From an uncultured Erysipelotrichaceae bacterium (GTDB taxonomy: Bacteria > Bacillota_I > Bacilli_A > RF39 > UBA660), in NCBI GenBank assembly GCA_902780585.1, contig CACZGA010000006.1:1-42480 (forward strand): a DNA stretch of 42,480 bases, given 5' to 3'. The notes under the pieces were generated by a model. It had not been told where the DNA came from and made no database searches. It saw only the letters and a list, made by a program, of their open reading frames with translations. Both the position numbers and the translations under genes were made by a program. Shown one piece after another: positions 1 through 7,731 of the stretch (position 1 is the stretch's first letter; every line of letters begins with the position of its first letter).

Positions 1-17
1 TGTCCTTTTTTTGCCAT
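1..17 (-). CDS. Start of a gene cut by the window edge
   Basis: An ATG on the minus strand at 17 opens a frame reading M-A-K-K-G before the window ends. An AAAGGAG Shine-Dalgarno lies about 8 nt upstream, which supports a real start. It would be the next gene downstream of the penicillin-binding protein, separated from it by a terminator. Five codons are too few to name a product. Confidence 0.6.
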
Positions 18-45
18 TTTATTATCTCCTTTATTTAATTTTATC

Positions 46-84
46 AAAAGAAAAAGTAAACACATCTTTTTTTGTGTCTACTTT
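46..84 (-). terminator. Rho-independent terminator after the penicillin-binding protein gene
   Basis: Read on the minus strand, AGTAGACACA pairs with TGTGTTTACT (10 bp, one G-U) around an A-rich loop and is followed by a T-rich run. It lies about 40 nt past the stop codon of the gene at 123-2870. Confidence 0.7.
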
Positions 85-122
85 TATCTTACAACTTCAA
101 ATTATTAATTCTTCTTTTTTTA

Positions 123-2870
123 TTATGGATTTACTTCTATTGTTGGTGGGTCTTCAGTTTGGTTACCATTACTATTATTGCCACCATTATCATTTGAATC
201 TGGGTCTTTATCTTTTTCCTTTTCTTTTTCTTTTTTCTTTTCTAAAGTAAAGGTTGCTGCCTCACTTTGAATATCATTGTAATTTTTATATGTTGCGATT
301 ATTTTGTAATTACCATAGACACTGCCATCTGGGGTGAATGAGTATGATGTTTTATCTGTCCAAGTAATTAATATATCATCTTTATATATGTTATAACCAA
401 ATTTACCATGAGATTCGTTTCCTAATTCACCTGGAGATACAGCTGACCATGAAAGATTTGCTTTACCATTAGATTCTGTGACAGTGAAGTTTCCTGGCGC
501 TCCTAGCTTATATTTAGACCAATCGTATTCTGTTGGTTCAGATCCTTTTTTGAAATATTCGTATACTGCTGCACCTCCTGGAACAGCTAGTCTAGGTGGG
601 TTGCTTCCTGGAGAAATCCCTATTTTTACAACACTTTCTGGTTGAACGAATGCTTCTCTATTACCTTCCATTGCTCCTGCATTAACTAAGGCGTTAAATA
701 AGTGGTCTTTTTGGATAGTAGCAGGGACGTTATGTAGTACATATCCTTGAGCAATTGATTCTTTAGTGAAACTATCATATCCATACCACATACCAATTGT
801 AGTTTTAGTAGAATATCCAATTACCCATGAGTCACGTACTGCATCCCATGGCATGTTATAAGTGTTCATAGTATTTTCATCAAAGTTTGTAGTACCTGTT
901 TTACAAGCGACGTTTTTAGGTGTTCCGCCTGATAGGGATACGTCTTGTAAGACACTTGATATCATAAAGGCTGTAGCATCGGACATTACTTGTTTTTTGT
1001 TTTCTTGGTGTTCTACTACTTCACCTGTTTGACGATATACAAATTTGCTTACTGAATATGGTTCATTATAGTATCCACCATTTGAGAAAGCTGAATAAGC
1101 GGCAGCCATTTCTAATGGGCTAACACCAGTGAAGGCCCCAATTGAATGAGCTTCATGTAGAGCAATAGTATCTGTTGTATCATTCTTGTTTTCTTTATTT
1201 ACACATTTATCGGTTGCTCTATCATATTTATATCCTGATGCACATAATTCAGGAGTTAATCCTAAACCAGTTACAAATTCTTTTATTTTACTATTTTCAA
1301 CATTTTGGAATGCTTTCAAGGCAGGTATATTACGTGATGTAGATAGTGCTCTTCTTAGAGTTACTTGTCCGTAGTAACCACCATCCCAGTTCTTTATTGA
1401 TCTACCATTTGAATAGGTATATGGACCATCTACAAATTGTTCATAGGTTGACCAGTTATTATATTCTATTCCTGGACCATAATCGAATAATGGTTTAGCG
1501 GTACTTCCTGGTTGACGTTTAATTTGAGTAGCATAGTTATATTGTTTTGCTTGCCCTTGACTTCTAGAGTTAATGTTTCGACCATTTCCTATTGCTAGAA
1601 TGGCACCTGTTTGAGATTCTAGTACAGCTACACCTGTTTGAACTCTATCATTAATCCAATTGTAGTTTTCTCCAGCTAATACTGAGTTAACAGCTAATTG
1701 TCTACCTTTATCTAATGTTGTATAAACTAACAATGGAGTTGTATATGGGTCAATACCATAATTGTTTAATAATTCTTCGGCAACTGTATCAATAAATCCT
1801 TGATATGGATTATCTGCAATTGTTCCGGCAGCAACTGTTAAGTCTTCTACGGGGATAGCATTAGCAATTTTTTCTTCTTCGGCTGTTATGTAACCAGCAC
1901 GTCTCATTAGATATAATACAGTTTTTCTTCTTTTAGCAGCATTTTCTGGGTTAGCAGTTGGTCTATAAAAGTTAGGAGATTTAAACATTCCCGCTAGAAT
2001 AGCTGCTTCACTTAAGTTTAATTCACTTACACTTTTACCAAAGTAAGCATTAGCTGCTTCTTCAACACCATAGATGTTTCCACCTAGGAAGTGGTTATTA
2101 ACATAATATTCAATAATTTGTTCTTTTGAGTAGTCTTTCTCTAATCTAAATACAGCAAGATAAATATCTTCAAATTTACGGATAATACCTTTCTTTCCAG
2201 AAGTTAATTTACCATACTTATCTGTAAAACTGTTTTTAACAACTTGCATAGATAGGGTAGAAGCTCCACCAGCTCCAGAGTTTCCTACTAATTGGCCAAT
2301 AGTAGCTTTTAAGAAACGAGGGGCATCTAAACCATTATGTTGGAAGAATCTTGAGTCTTCTGTAGCGATAATAGCATCTACTAGTACTTCTGGTAATTCA
2401 TCATAGGTAACTTTTTCTCTTTTTTCTGATCCTAATTTAGCAATTTCTGATCCATCACTAGCATATATTCTTGATATTTCTAGGGTGTTTAGTTTGTCTT
2501 TTTCATATTTAGGGTCTGCTTGCTTTTTGATATATATAATGAATGCACTAAAGGCTATTAAGCATAGAATACCTATTGTTAAGACAAAGATGAAAAGTAT
2601 ATTTAATATTTTTTTCCTCTTTTTACCTTTTCTTGTTACAATATAAACTATTCCTAATATTAATAGTATAGCTATACTAATTGCCAGAGTTATTAGTTTT
2701 CCAAATATTAGATAACAGCTTAGTATTGCGGCTAAGATACCTAATATTATGGCGAACTTAGTACTTAGGCTCTTTTTAGGTTGTACTCTTTTCTTTAATT
2801 TAGTATTACTAGATCTAGTATTATTACTTGTTTTTTCTTTTTTTCTTCTTTTTATTTCTTTTTTTTGCAT
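123..2870 (-). CDS. Class A penicillin-binding protein (bifunctional glycosyltransferase/transpeptidase)
   Basis: This 915-aa enzyme polymerises and cross-links peptidoglycan outside the membrane. The GT51 domain shows EDSRFFQHNG (catalytic Glu about 171) and the GGASTLSMQVVKN motif. The transpeptidase domain has SxxK (STAK, Ser456), SRN (512-514) and KTG (657-659), so both active sites look intact. A fibronectin-type-III-like domain follows at about 780-880, then a tail rich in K/E/D/N. Before the catalytic part there are three hydrophobic stretches (about 39-59, 60-78 and 90-115) within a very basic N terminus; class A PBPs usually have one. The ATG directly abuts the recU stop codon, so the two are co-transcribed, as in Bacillus ponA-recU. 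It could be called ponA or pbp1A. The gene ends in tandem TAA codons. Confidence 0.95.
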   Translation of the reverse strand: MQKKEIKRRKKEKTSNNTRSSNTKLKKRVQPKKSLSTKFAIILGILAAILSCYLIFGKLITLAISIAILLILGIVYIVTRKGKKRKKILNILFIFVLTIGILCLIAFSAFIIYIKKQADPKYEKDKLNTLEISRIYASDGSEIAKLGSEKREKVTYDELPEVLVDAIIATEDSRFFQHNGLDAPRFLKATIGQLVGNSGAGGASTLSMQVVKNSFTDKYGKLTSGKKGIIRKFEDIYLAVFRLEKDYSKEQIIEYYVNNHFLGGNIYGVEEAANAYFGKSVSELNLSEAAILAGMFKSPNFYRPTANPENAAKRRKTVLYLMRRAGYITAEEEKIANAIPVEDLTVAAGTIADNPYQGFIDTVAEELLNNYGIDPYTTPLLVYTTLDKGRQLAVNSVLAGENYNWINDRVQTGVAVLESQTGAILAIGNGRNINSRSQGQAKQYNYATQIKRQPGSTAKPLFDYGPGIEYNNWSTYEQFVDGPYTYSNGRSIKNWDGGYYGQVTLRRALSTSRNIPALKAFQNVENSKIKEFVTGLGLTPELCASGYKYDRATDKCVNKENKNDTTDTIALHEAHSIGAFTGVSPLEMAAAYSAFSNGGYYNEPYSVSKFVYRQTGEVVEHQENKKQVMSDATAFMISSVLQDVSLSGGTPKNVACKTGTTNFDENTMNTYNMPWDAVRDSWVIGYSTKTTIGMWYGYDSFTKESIAQGYVLHNVPATIQKDHLFNALVNAGAMEGNREAFVQPESVVKIGISPGSNPPRLAVPGGAAVYEYFKKGSEPTEYDWSKYKLGAPGNFTVTESNGKANLSWSAVSPGELGNESHGKFGYNIYKDDILITWTDKTSYSFTPDGSVYGNYKIIATYKNYNDIQSEAATFTLEKKKEKEKEKDKDPDSNDNGGNNSNGNQTEDPPTIEVNP

Positions 2871-3452
2871 TTATTTACCTCCAATTAGTTGGTCTACTAC
2901 TTTTAGATAGTCTATTCTAGGTTGATATTGGTCTTTCAATAAGTAGGCTTTTTCTTTAAAATAACTATGAGGAATTGATTTCCTATCTTCTTCTTTAATG
3001 AATTGTAAGAAGTCATTTGTTGTTAATAAGTATGTTTCATTTAGAACAGTAAATCTTACAATTAGAAAGGATATTCCTCCGTTTTTATTAATGTTTTCTA
3101 AGTGTTTTATTTGGTGTGGGTGAATATTACTTAGAGAAAAAGCAGTTTTACTTTTTGTTTCTTTAGCTTCAAAATCAATATATTTTCCTTTATAAAGTCC
3201 ATTATAATCAGTTGTTGATGGTATTGTGAAGAAAGCTTCTTTAATAACAGCTTTATCACGTGATGGATAATCGACTTTAGTGATTTTGATAGGTGTTGGT
3301 TTTTTATAAATAAAAGCTTTTTCTGTTTCTTGGTAATAAAGATTAGAGTCATTTAACTCTCCTTCTAAGGTCATACCTCTATTTTTATAGTCTATTTCCT
3401 TATTGTTATTGGTAGAAATACTTCCTTTTTTTATACCATTCGGGTAGTTCAT
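2871..3452 (-). CDS. recU: Holliday junction resolvase RecU
   Basis: This 193-aa RecU endonuclease resolves Holliday junctions and works with RuvAB and RecA. The PD-(D/E)xK-type core is visible as STTDYNG (metal-binding Asp), the strand DFEAKET (Glu and Lys), and a later IHPHQ helix typical of RecU. An N-terminal NRGM-like segment also matches the family, and the length is normal. It heads a two-gene transcript with the penicillin-binding protein, a pairing conserved in Bacilli. The ATG has an AGGTGATGAG ribosome site and a TATAAT box upstream. Confidence 0.95.
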   Translation of the reverse strand: MNYPNGIKKGSISTNNNKEIDYKNRGMTLEGELNDSNLYYQETEKAFIYKKPTPIKITKVDYPSRDKAVIKEAFFTIPSTTDYNGLYKGKYIDFEAKETKSKTAFSLSNIHPHQIKHLENINKNGGISFLIVRFTVLNETYLLTTNDFLQFIKEEDRKSIPHSYFKEKAYLLKDQYQPRIDYLKVVDQLIGGK

Positions 3453-3469
3453 CTCATCACCTATGATTC

Positions 3470-3475
3470 ATTATA
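3470..3475 (-). promoter_or_regulatory. -10 box for recU-pbp
   Basis: A perfect TATAAT on the minus strand lies about 18 nt before the recU ATG. No good -35 element is seen at the expected spacing (TGGAAA at best). It is divergent from the gpsB promoter in the same intergenic gap. Confidence 0.6.
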
Positions 3476-3543
3476 CTATAAAAATACTTATTTTTCCATA
3501 AATTTTTCTCTAAAAAGATTCAAAGATAAAGGGGGGTTAATAA

Positions 3544-3572
3544 TTGACAAATATCTTAAGAAATGACATAAT
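3544..3572 (+). promoter_or_regulatory. Sigma-A promoter for gpsB (and probably rnpB-rodZ-pgsA)
   Basis: TTGACA (3544-3549) and CATAAT (3567-3572) are separated by exactly 17 nt, 27 nt before the gpsB start. No other strong promoter is evident before rnpB, so this one probably also supplies the RNase P RNA. Confidence 0.85.
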
Positions 3573-3598
3573 ACTAGTGTAAGGGATTGGTGATATGG

Positions 3599-3961
3599 AT
3601 GTATCAGAATAAGATTAAATTTGTACCGCAAGATATTCTCGAGAAGAGATTTAAAATTGATACTCGGGGTTATCGTATGAAGGAAGTAGACCAATATCTT
3701 GACGATATTATTAGTGATTATGAACAGTTTTTTGAAATTATTAATAATTTAGAAAAAGAAAAAGCTGATTTACTAGGAGAAATCATGAAATTAAAACAAG
3801 ATTTACGTAATTGTAAATTAAATATGGAAGTTGCTTCTAGTACAAAAGGTAGTGGGGAAGTTACTAATGTTGATATTATGCGTAGACTTTCTCAACTTGA
3901 AAAAGCTGTTTATGGAATAATAAAACAGGATGAAGATGACGATGTAGGTGGAAACAATTAA
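3599..3961 (+). CDS. gpsB: Cell-division regulator GpsB (DivIVA family)
   Basis: This small cytoplasmic coiled-coil protein coordinates penicillin-binding proteins and septal or peripheral wall growth. The N-terminal DivIVA/GpsB membrane-binding domain (KIKFVPQDILEKRF, then RGYRMKEVDQYLD) is followed by a coiled coil to about residue 75, a short linker and a C-terminal helix (VDIMRRLSQLEKAVYG), which is the GpsB architecture; the length of 120 aa is also right. ATG 3599 is preferred over in-frame TTG/GTG codons at 3587-3590 because GGTGAT sits 4 nt before it. Its position next to recU-pbp and rnpB matches Bacillus. Confidence 0.93.
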   Translation: MYQNKIKFVPQDILEKRFKIDTRGYRMKEVDQYLDDIISDYEQFFEIINNLEKEKADLLGEIMKLKQDLRNCKLNMEVASSTKGSGEVTNVDIMRRLSQLEKAVYGIIKQDEDDDVGGNN

Positions 3962-3963
3962 TA

Positions 3964-4313
3964 TATAGACAAACGCTGGAGTTCTTGAGACTCTTGAGGA
4001 AAGTCCATGCTCACACAGGCTGAGATGCTTGTAGTGTTCGTGCCTAGGGAAAAAATAACCTAGGGTAGTTTAACTAACGGCGGTATTTTTCCTAAGTCTA
4101 TTGATATGGAAAAAACTATAAAGTGCCACAGTGACGATGCTTTTCGAAAGAAAAGAGTGAAACGTGGTAAACCCCGCGAGTGAGAAACCCAAAATTTGGT
4201 AGGGGAGTCTTAACAAAGGAATTGAACGGAGTTAAGGACTAATCATTGATTAGTAGATAAATGTTTGTCGCCCGTAAGGGTACAGAACATGGCTTATGTA
4301 TATTATTTGTTAA
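3964..4313 (+). ncRNA. rnpB: RNase P RNA, Bacillus type B
   Basis: This is the catalytic RNA of RNase P, which matures tRNA 5' ends. Universal core blocks are visible: GAGGAAAGTCCATGCTC at 3996-4012, the ACAGTGACGATG and GTGAAACGTGG segments, CCCCGCGAGTGAGAAACCC with its GGTAGGGGAGTC partner, and ACAGAACATGGCTTAT at 4282-4297. The ends are approximate. ACAAA at 3969-3973 can pair with TTTGT at 4306-4310 to close P1. The 5' end nearly touches the gpsB stop codon and the 3' end lies about 15 nt before the rodZ ATG, with no terminator in between. Confidence 0.95.
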
Positions 4314-4329
4314 TAAATTGAGGTGTCGT

Positions 4330-4824
4330 ATGAAAGAATTAGGTGAGTATTTAAAACGCACTAGAATTGGCAACGGTGTAAGTATTACAGAAGCTTGCGA
4401 AGATCTAGAACTTTCAACCTCTCAACTTGAAAATATTGAAAGTGGAAATGTTAGAGCGTTTAAAGATGTTTATGAATTAAAAGACTATATTAAGTTGTAT
4501 GCTAAATACTTGGGATTAGATTCAGATAAAGTAGTAGATGAATTTAATGGCTTTTTATTTCAGCATACATCTAGGATTTCTTTAGATGATATTGTTGCAG
4601 CACAAAAGAAAAAAGAAGCTGATGACAAAAAAGTTCATTCTCCTTATACAATTGAAGTAAAGGAAAAGAAATCTATATGGCCTGTTATAATAATTGTAGT
4701 TAGTGTGTTATTATTTATTACTTTATTATATTTCGTAGTTAGTAATATTAATAAGGCACCTAAAAGAGTAGATGAATTAAAGTCTATTAGTAGAGGAGAT
4801 TTAAATTATGAATTTACCAACTAA
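4330..4824 (+). CDS. rodZ: RodZ-like helix-turn-helix membrane protein
   Basis: This 164-aa cytoskeletal adaptor is expected to link MreB-type filaments to the cell-elongation machinery. It has an N-terminal Cro/CI-type HTH (MKELGEYLKRTRIG, residues 1-70), a charged cytoplasmic linker, one membrane helix (about 116-138) and a short extracellular tail. The large periplasmic domain of E. coli RodZ is absent, as in many Bacilli (YmfM). The start is ATG 4330 with AGGTG 4 nt upstream; the in-frame ATG at 4261 lies inside RNase P RNA and is rejected. The gene overlaps pgsA by 17 nt, the conserved rodZ-pgsA-recA order. Confidence 0.9.
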   Translation: MKELGEYLKRTRIGNGVSITEACEDLELSTSQLENIESGNVRAFKDVYELKDYIKLYAKYLGLDSDKVVDEFNGFLFQHTSRISLDDIVAAQKKKEADDKKVHSPYTIEVKEKKSIWPVIIIVVSVLLFITLLYFVVSNINKAPKRVDELKSISRGDLNYEFTN

Positions 4825-5395
4825 AATTACGGTTGCTAGATTAGGGTTAACCGTTATTATTATCTTATTATTATGTGTACCATTTTCAGCGTTTGGAATT
4901 CATTTTCCAAAATATGATATAGGTGGAGTTATTGTAGAATTACAATATTTAATATCTGGAGTATTCTTTATTATTGCTAGTGTAACAGATTTCTTAGACG
5001 GATATATTGCTCGTAAATATAATATGGTTACTGATACTGGTAAAATACTAGATGCTATTGCTGATAAAGTATTAGTAAGCCCAATTTTAATTCTTTTAGC
5101 AGCAAATGGATTTATTCCAGTTATTGTTCCAGTTATTTATGTTACTCGTGATATTGTTGTTGATGCTATTAAGATGCAAGCTGCTAGTAAAGGTAAAGTA
5201 GTAGGAGCAATTAAATCTGGTAAATATAAGACTGCTACTATGATGGTAGGAATTACTTTAGTATTCTTCTATAATATGCCTTTTGAATTTATAAATATTC
5301 GTGTCGATTTATTTTTACTATATTTAGCTTGTATTATGGCTATAGTAAGTGCAATTGAATATTATAAATTAAATAAAGATGTAATGTTTTCATAA
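4808..5395 (+). CDS. pgsA: CDP-diacylglycerol-glycerol-3-phosphate 3-phosphatidyltransferase
   Basis: This integral membrane enzyme makes phosphatidylglycerophosphate, the committed step to phosphatidylglycerol and cardiolipin. The CDP-alcohol phosphotransferase signature is intact: DFLDGYIARKYN, then TGKILDAIADK, giving the D-G-x2-A-R-x8-G-x3-D-x3-D pattern. Several hydrophobic helices span the 195 aa, a normal length. The start has GAGGAG upstream inside rodZ, so the two genes are translationally coupled. A terminator follows. Confidence 0.95.
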   Translation: MNLPTKITVARLGLTVIIILLLCVPFSAFGIHFPKYDIGGVIVELQYLISGVFFIIASVTDFLDGYIARKYNMVTDTGKILDAIADKVLVSPILILLAANGFIPVIVPVIYVTRDIVVDAIKMQAASKGKVVGAIKSGKYKTATMMVGITLVFFYNMPFEFINIRVDLFLLYLACIMAIVSAIEYYKLNKDVMFS

Positions 5396-5429
5396 ATTAA
5401 AAAATTATAATTGAAAAATTTTTATATTT

Positions 5430-5464
5430 AAAAATTCTCTTTTCTATAGGGAATTTTTTTATTT
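5430..5464 (+). terminator. Terminator after pgsA
   Basis: AAAAATTCTC pairs with GGGAATTTTT (one U-G) across a 9-nt loop and runs into a T tract. It separates pgsA from the recA promoter. Confidence 0.65.
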
Positions 5465-5491
5465 TTAAATATATATTTGTTCACTTTCAAT

Positions 5492-5505
5492 AAAACAATT
5501 GTTCG
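5492..5505 (+). promoter_or_regulatory. Candidate LexA (SOS) operator of recA
   Basis: AAAACAATTGTTCG matches the Gram-positive consensus CGAACN4GTTCG at all but the first two positions. It lies 8 nt upstream of the recA -35 element, where LexA binding would block transcription. LexA itself is not in the window. Confidence 0.6.
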
Positions 5506-5513
5506 AAAAAATG

Positions 5514-5542
5514 TTGCAAAAATAAAAAATGTATTATACAAT
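5514..5542 (+). promoter_or_regulatory. Sigma-A promoter of recA
   Basis: TTGCAA (5514-5519) and TACAAT (5537-5542) have a 17-nt spacer and lie 33 nt before the recA ATG. Confidence 0.7.
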
Positions 5543-5575
5543 GTTATTGTAAGTTATTTACGAGGAGGAAAACAC

Positions 5576-6610
5576 ATGGCTGTTAGTAAAGAAGTAAAAG
5601 ATAAAGATAAAATGTTAGAGCAAGTATTAAATGATATTGAAAAACAATTTGGTAAAGGCTCTATTATGAAGTTGGGGGATAATAAACATTTAAAAGTAGA
5701 TGTTGTTTCTAGTGGTGTTTTATCTCTTGATATTGCTTTAGGAGTTGGAGGATATCCTAAAGGTAGAATTATAGAAATATATGGTCCTGAGTCTAGTGGT
5801 AAGACGACATTTGCTTTACAGGCAATTGCTGAACATCAAAGACTTGGTGGAAGGGCAGCGTTTATTGATGCGGAACATGCTTTGGATCCTGTTTATGCTG
5901 AAAGATTGGGAGTTAATATTGATGAGTTATTATTATCACAACCTGACACTGGAGAACAAGCTTTAGAAATATGTGATGCTTTAGTTAGAAGTGAAGCTAT
6001 CAGTATTATTGTAATAGATTCAGTAGCAGCGCTTGTACCACAAGCTGAAATCGATGGTGAAATGGGAGATTCTCATGTGGGATTACAAGCTAGATTGATG
6101 TCACAAGCTTTACGTAAGTTGAATGGTACTATTAGTAAAACAAACACAACAGTTATTTTTATTAATCAATTACGTGAAAAAGTAGGAGTAATGTTTGGAA
6201 ATCCTGAAACTACTACTGGAGGAAGAGCATTAAAGTTCTATGCTAGTGTTCGTTTAGAGATTCGCCGTAGTGAACAATTGAAAATGGGTGATGGTGTTGT
6301 AGGTAATAAGACAACTGTAAAGGTTGTTAAGAATAAAGTGGCTCCACCATTTAAATCATGTGTTGTGGATATTATGTATGGTGAAGGGGTTTCACGTGAA
6401 GGTGAAGTAATTGATCTTGCAAGTGAAGCAAATATCCTAGAAAAAACTGGAGCTTGGTATTCTTATCAAGGAGAGAAACTTGGGCAGGGTAAAGAAAATG
6501 TTAAATTATTATTAAAAGATAATCCAGAATTATGCCAGGAGTTGGAAGAAAAAGTAAGAGCTTATTATGATATAAGTATTAATAAGAAAGATGAGAAAAA
6601 AGAAAAATAA
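5576..6610 (+). CDS. recA: Recombinase RecA
   Basis: This DNA-dependent ATPase forms strand-exchange filaments and stimulates LexA self-cleavage. The protein is 344 aa with Walker A GPESSGKT (70-77), IDAEHALDP, the L1 region GEMGDSHVG and the L2 region [17 protein letters not shown], all canonical. The start at ATG 5576 (MAVSKEV) has a strong GAGGAGG site 7 nt upstream; the in-frame ATG at 5477 would add 33 residues foreign to RecA and runs through the operator and promoter. The C terminus is the usual K/E-rich tail. It is a single-gene transcript. Confidence 0.98.
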   Translation: MAVSKEVKDKDKMLEQVLNDIEKQFGKGSIMKLGDNKHLKVDVVSSGVLSLDIALGVGGYPKGRIIEIYGPESSGKTTFALQAIAEHQRLGGRAAFIDAEHALDPVYAERLGVNIDELLLSQPDTGEQALEICDALVRSEAISIIVIDSVAALVPQAEIDGEMGDSHVGLQARLMSQALRKLNGTISKTNTTVIFINQLREKVGVMFGNPETTTGGRALKFYASVRLEIRRSEQLKMGDGVVGNKTTVKVVKNKVAPPFKSCVVDIMYGEGVSREGEVIDLASEANILEKTGAWYSYQGEKLGQGKENVKLLLKDNPELCQELEEKVRAYYDISINKKDEKKEK

Positions 6611-6629
6611 ATTTTATTTTTCTTTTTTT
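6601..6629 (+). terminator. Terminator overlapping the recA stop codon
   Basis: AGAAAAATAAA (6601-6611) is the exact reverse complement of TTTATTTTTCT (6613-6623), followed by a T run. The hairpin includes the recA TAA. Confidence 0.6.
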
Positions 6630-6718
6630 ATTAGGATTCTTTTACGTAAATTTTTATTTGTTTGTATTTTTTTTTGCTTGTCATCTTATAAATTTGTTAA
6701 AATTAAAGTGGTGATATT

Positions 6719-7165
6719 ATGATATGTCCAAAGTGTCATACATCTATTAAAGATGACAATCGATTTTGTGTAAATTGTGGAGTGGCTATTGAATCTAATC
6801 CAAGTAATAGTCAAGATATGGATGTTTGTCCTAATTGTAATATGAATGTAAAAAAAGGTTCTGAGTATTGCCTTCATTGTGGAACAAAATTTGGAATAAT
6901 ACCTAAAAGTACTAAAGAAGAAGAGGCACAATATATTAAACCTATTTATAAGTCAAATAATCTAACTACTTTTATTGTCTGTTTATTAATAAATATTTTT
7001 GTTTCTCCTTTTTTATTATTTAAAATTTTTGATTGGGCTTTTGAAGGAGCTACTTCAGACTTTAGTTATTTTTATTACTTTCTTATATTTGCAAGTGCAG
7101 GATTTATTGTTATTGCTTTTTATACTTTAATTAGTAGTTTTTTCAAAATGGCTTTAAAAAAATAA
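6719..7165 (+). CDS. Double zinc-ribbon membrane protein
   Basis: This is a hypothetical 148-aa protein. Two treble-clef-like zinc ribbons lie at the N terminus: CPKC/CVNC (Cys 3, 6, 17, 20) and CPNC/CLHC (Cys 37, 40, 51, 54). A short linker and two membrane helices (about 82-105 and 117-140) follow. The zinc ribbons would face the cytoplasm. The start has GGTGAT 5 nt upstream. It is convergent with the gene at 7191-7598, which encodes a related zinc-ribbon-plus-membrane protein, and the two share a terminator. The function is unknown; such proteins are common in Firmicutes. Confidence 0.85.
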   Translation: MICPKCHTSIKDDNRFCVNCGVAIESNPSNSQDMDVCPNCNMNVKKGSEYCLHCGTKFGIIPKSTKEEEAQYIKPIYKSNNLTTFIVCLLINIFVSPFLLFKIFDWAFEGATSDFSYFYYFLIFASAGFIVIAFYTLISSFFKMALKK

Positions 7166-7194
7166 AAAAAAGAGATAATTATCTCTTTTTTTAA
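7164..7194. terminator. Bidirectional terminator between convergent zinc-ribbon genes
   Basis: An A-run, then AGAGATAATTATCTCT (a perfect palindrome), then a T-run: it works in both orientations and touches both stop codons. Confidence 0.85.
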
Positions 7195-7598
7195 CCACAA
7201 TCTTTGGGCATTGAAGATAAACAACTAGCACAGGCAATTAAAAATAGAATAAAGCATATTATTGAAAAAATCATAATACCAAATGCTACTGTTGATATGG
7301 CTTTGGTAACTGCATTTTTAGGAGCTTTTACTCTAGAATATATTAGTATTATTATTCCAAGTGGTATAGTTATCATTCCAATATTATTATTATCTAATAT
7401 ACTAGGACAAAAAAATAGGAATGCACCTATAAGTGCTGCTATAATTGCCTCTTTTTGAGATTTTTTTTCTTCTTCGCTTATTTCAACTTCAGATTCTGTT
7501 TGGTTGTTGGGTGTTTCTGGTAATATTACATTAGTACCACAATAACCACAAAATTTTGTGTTTTCTTCTACTTCTTTTCCACAATTTCTACAATACAT
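7191..7598 (-). CDS. Zinc-ribbon membrane protein
   Basis: This is a hypothetical 135-aa protein with one zinc ribbon (Cys 3, 6, 17, 20; MYCRNCGKEVEENTKFC), an acidic linker, and three hydrophobic stretches (about 50-68, 72-88 and 100-125), the last rich in Cys. The start is taken at ATG 7598, which has AAGGA upstream and puts the first Cys at residue 3, as in its convergent neighbour. The frame stays open 28 codons further upstream, but that part has no ribosome site and overlaps the rny promoter. Similar domain order suggests a distant paralogue of the gene at 6719. Function unknown. Confidence 0.8.
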   Translation of the reverse strand: MYCRNCGKEVEENTKFCGYCGTNVILPETPNNQTESEVEISEEEKKSQKEAIIAALIGAFLFFCPSILDNNNIGMITIPLGIIILIYSRVKAPKNAVTKAISTVAFGIMIFSIICFILFLIACASCLSSMPKDCG

Positions 7599-7659
7599 AT
7601 ATCTATTCCTTCTTAGTATTAGTATATCATAATGATTGGTTTTAGGGGGACTCTTTTTC

Positions 7660-7688
7660 TTGACAAGCATATCAATTGACACTAAAAT
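7660..7688 (+). promoter_or_regulatory. Sigma-A promoter of rny
   Basis: TTGACA (7660-7665) and TAAAAT (7683-7688) have a 17-nt spacer, about 44 nt before the rny ATG. Confidence 0.85.
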
Positions 7689-7731
7689 AGAAGTAGATTA
7701 GGAGATGTTCTAGTCTAGATGGAGGAATTAT

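Noticed and set aside
3488-3694. 68-codon antisense frame opposite gpsB
   Set aside because: No ribosome site, overlaps two promoters and gpsB; shadow frame.
4261-4329. Upstream extension of rodZ to ATG 4261
   Set aside because: It lies inside the conserved 3' core of RNase P RNA and has no ribosome site; ATG 4330 does.
5477-5575. Longer RecA starting at 5477
   Set aside because: The extra 33 residues cover the LexA-like site and promoter and do not resemble RecA.
5396-5575. Small gene between pgsA and recA
   Set aside because: Only the terminator, LexA-like site and promoter are seen; no start with a ribosome site before recA.
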